From the NCBI GenBank assembly GCA_947463665.1, contig CANHUD010000115.1:1-7403 (forward strand): a DNA stretch of 7,403 bases. The letters are read 5' to 3'. This document shows, piece after piece, positions 6,618-7,403 of the stretch (positions are counted from its first letter, which is position 1; the number at the start of each line of letters is the position of its first letter). The position numbers and the translations under genes were made by a program. The notes under the pieces were generated by a model that did not search any database, had not been told where the DNA came from, and saw nothing but the letters and a program-made list of their open reading frames with translations. This DNA comes from Sphingobacteriales bacterium. GTDB lineage: Bacteria > Bacteroidota > Bacteroidia > Chitinophagales > Chitinophagaceae.

Positions 6618-7403
6618 TCATGATGCAGTCTCCCCCTGATCTTGTACAAAGAGCACACTAATGGCGCCTGCAATCATGAAGATTCCAGACATAATTAGAG
6701 CGAAGACCGGTTGGTTACCATAGACATGTTTGACCAGAGGTCCTCCTACAATCCCATTCAGAATCTGGGGAAGGGTGATGAAAAAATTGAAGATTCCCAT
6801 GAAAATTCCCATTTTCCCTGCCGGTATGGAACTGGAAAGGATCACATAAGGCATTGCCAGGATGCTGGCCCAGGCGATACCAACCAAAGCCATTGAAAGA
6901 AGCAAAAATTCTTTACCGGGAGCAAAATAGAAGGAAATAAGGCCAATCCCGCCAATCAGAAGCGAAAGAGCATGCGTATTACGCCGACCGATGCCGGCAG
7001 CGATCTTAGGCAGCATCAGCGCATAGACAGCGGAAACCCCATTGTACACCCCAAAGATCACACCGGTCCATTGCTGAGCATCTCTGTAAGCGTCGGAACT
7101 TTTATCGGTTACTGATAAACCCAGCACATGTGTGGCGATGGCATCTGTAGTGAATACCCACATTCCAAACAGAGCGAACCAGGAAAAGAATTGTACCCAT
7201 CCCAGTTGTTTCATGGTCTTAGGCATACGAACCAGGTCCGTGAAAATGCTGCTGAGGCCTTTATTTTCCGTTGTTGCAGGGCCATGGTAACGAGCATATT
7301 CTTCCGGATTGAATTCCTTTGTTTTGATGACCGTCCAGATGATGGAAGCGATAAAAACCAGTGCACCCAGATAGAATGACCATTTTACGTTATCGCCTAC
7401 CAC
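6618..7403 (-). CDS. MFS sugar transporter, C-terminal part (probably maltose/maltooligosaccharide:cation symporter)
   Basis: The reading frame stays open to the right edge, so the 5' part of the gene lies outside. The edge codon is GTG, most likely an internal valine and not a start. The visible 261 residues hold about seven hydrophobic segments (near 8-26, 68-90, 112-134, 145-160, 167-190, 198-220 and 232-253), fitting helices 6-12 of a 12-helix MFS protein. Sequence such as LGWVQFFSWFALFGMWVFTT at 67-86, GRRNTHALSL and PAGKMGIFMGIFNFF is typical of the GPH/SUC (SLC45-like) sugar symporters that Bacteroidota carry beside GH13 and maltose phosphorylase genes. It acts in the inner membrane. 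The stop is 25 nt before the amylase start on the same strand, so this is probably an upstream member of the operon. The maltose or maltooligosaccharide substrate is inferred from its neighbours, not read from the sequence. Confidence 0.9.
   Translation of the reverse strand: MVGDNVKWSFYLGALVFIASIIWTVIKTKEFNPEEYARYHGPATTENKGLSSIFTDLVRMPKTMKQLGWVQFFSWFALFGMWVFTTDAIATHVLGLSVTDKSSDAYRDAQQWTGVIFGVYNGVSAVYALMLPKIAAGIGRRNTHALSLLIGGIGLISFYFAPGKEFLLLSMALVGIAWASILAMPYVILSSSIPAGKMGIFMGIFNFFITLPQILNGIVGGPLVKHVYGNQPVFALIMSGIFMIAGAISVLFVQDQGETAS

Noticed and set aside
6593..6673. N-terminal extension of the amylase to an ATG at 6673
   Set aside because: It would bury the Sec signal peptide and overlap the end of the transporter gene; the gap-region start at 6592 fits better.
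1..7403. Search for IS elements, CRISPR arrays, tRNA genes, riboswitches, long direct or inverted repeats and frameshifts
   Set aside because: By eye nothing stood out; the genes are intact where visible and packed with gaps of 38 bp or less, leaving no room for extra RNA or repeat elements.

Overview
The window reads as an ordinary chromosomal segment of a Bacteroidota bacterium, most likely of the Chitinophagaceae/Sphingobacteria type. The reasons are: start codons without Shine-Dalgarno sequences, candidate promoter elements of the Bacteroidota TAnnTTTG kind, a Bacteroidota-style arginyl-tRNA synthetase and branching enzyme, and a SusA-like periplasmic amylase next to an MFS sugar transporter. 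Base composition is moderate (by eye mid-40s % GC) and even across the window. I see no mobile element, tRNA, rRNA, CRISPR array or sign of recent transfer.

Layout from left to right. (1) Positions 1-59, minus strand: the first 19 codons of a gene that runs off the left edge, possibly a GNAT-type acetyltransferase. (2) 77-985, minus: a glycerophosphodiester phosphodiesterase made as a lipoprotein, 17 nt upstream of gene 1 and probably co-transcribed with it. (3) 1024-2796, plus: argS, divergent from gene 2 across only 38 bp. (4) 2764-4743, minus: glgB, whose 3' end overlaps the 3' end of argS by 33 bp. (5) 4745-6592, minus: a secreted GH13 amylase/neopullulanase of the SusA type, one base upstream of glgB. 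(6) 6618-7403 and beyond, minus: the C-terminal part of an MFS sugar transporter, 25 nt upstream of the amylase.

Genes 6, 5 and 4 form a tight operon read right to left, with a coherent alpha-glucan theme. The amylase cuts maltooligosaccharides in the periplasm, the transporter brings products across the inner membrane, and the branching enzyme builds branched storage glucan (glycogen) in the cytoplasm. No SusC/SusD pair, Sus regulator, maltose phosphorylase or glgA/glgC is in view, so the rest of the locus, if present, lies to the right. argS is a housekeeping gene unrelated to this theme. No gap between genes exceeds 38 bp.

I did not find a convincing undescribed system. The points worth a second look are modest: the coding overlap of two convergent genes with no visible terminator, the one-base junction that ties glgB to a periplasmic amylase, the compact divergent argS promoter region, and two minus-strand genes that share a TTTGCAA-(T)-ATG start context suggestive of leaderless mRNAs.
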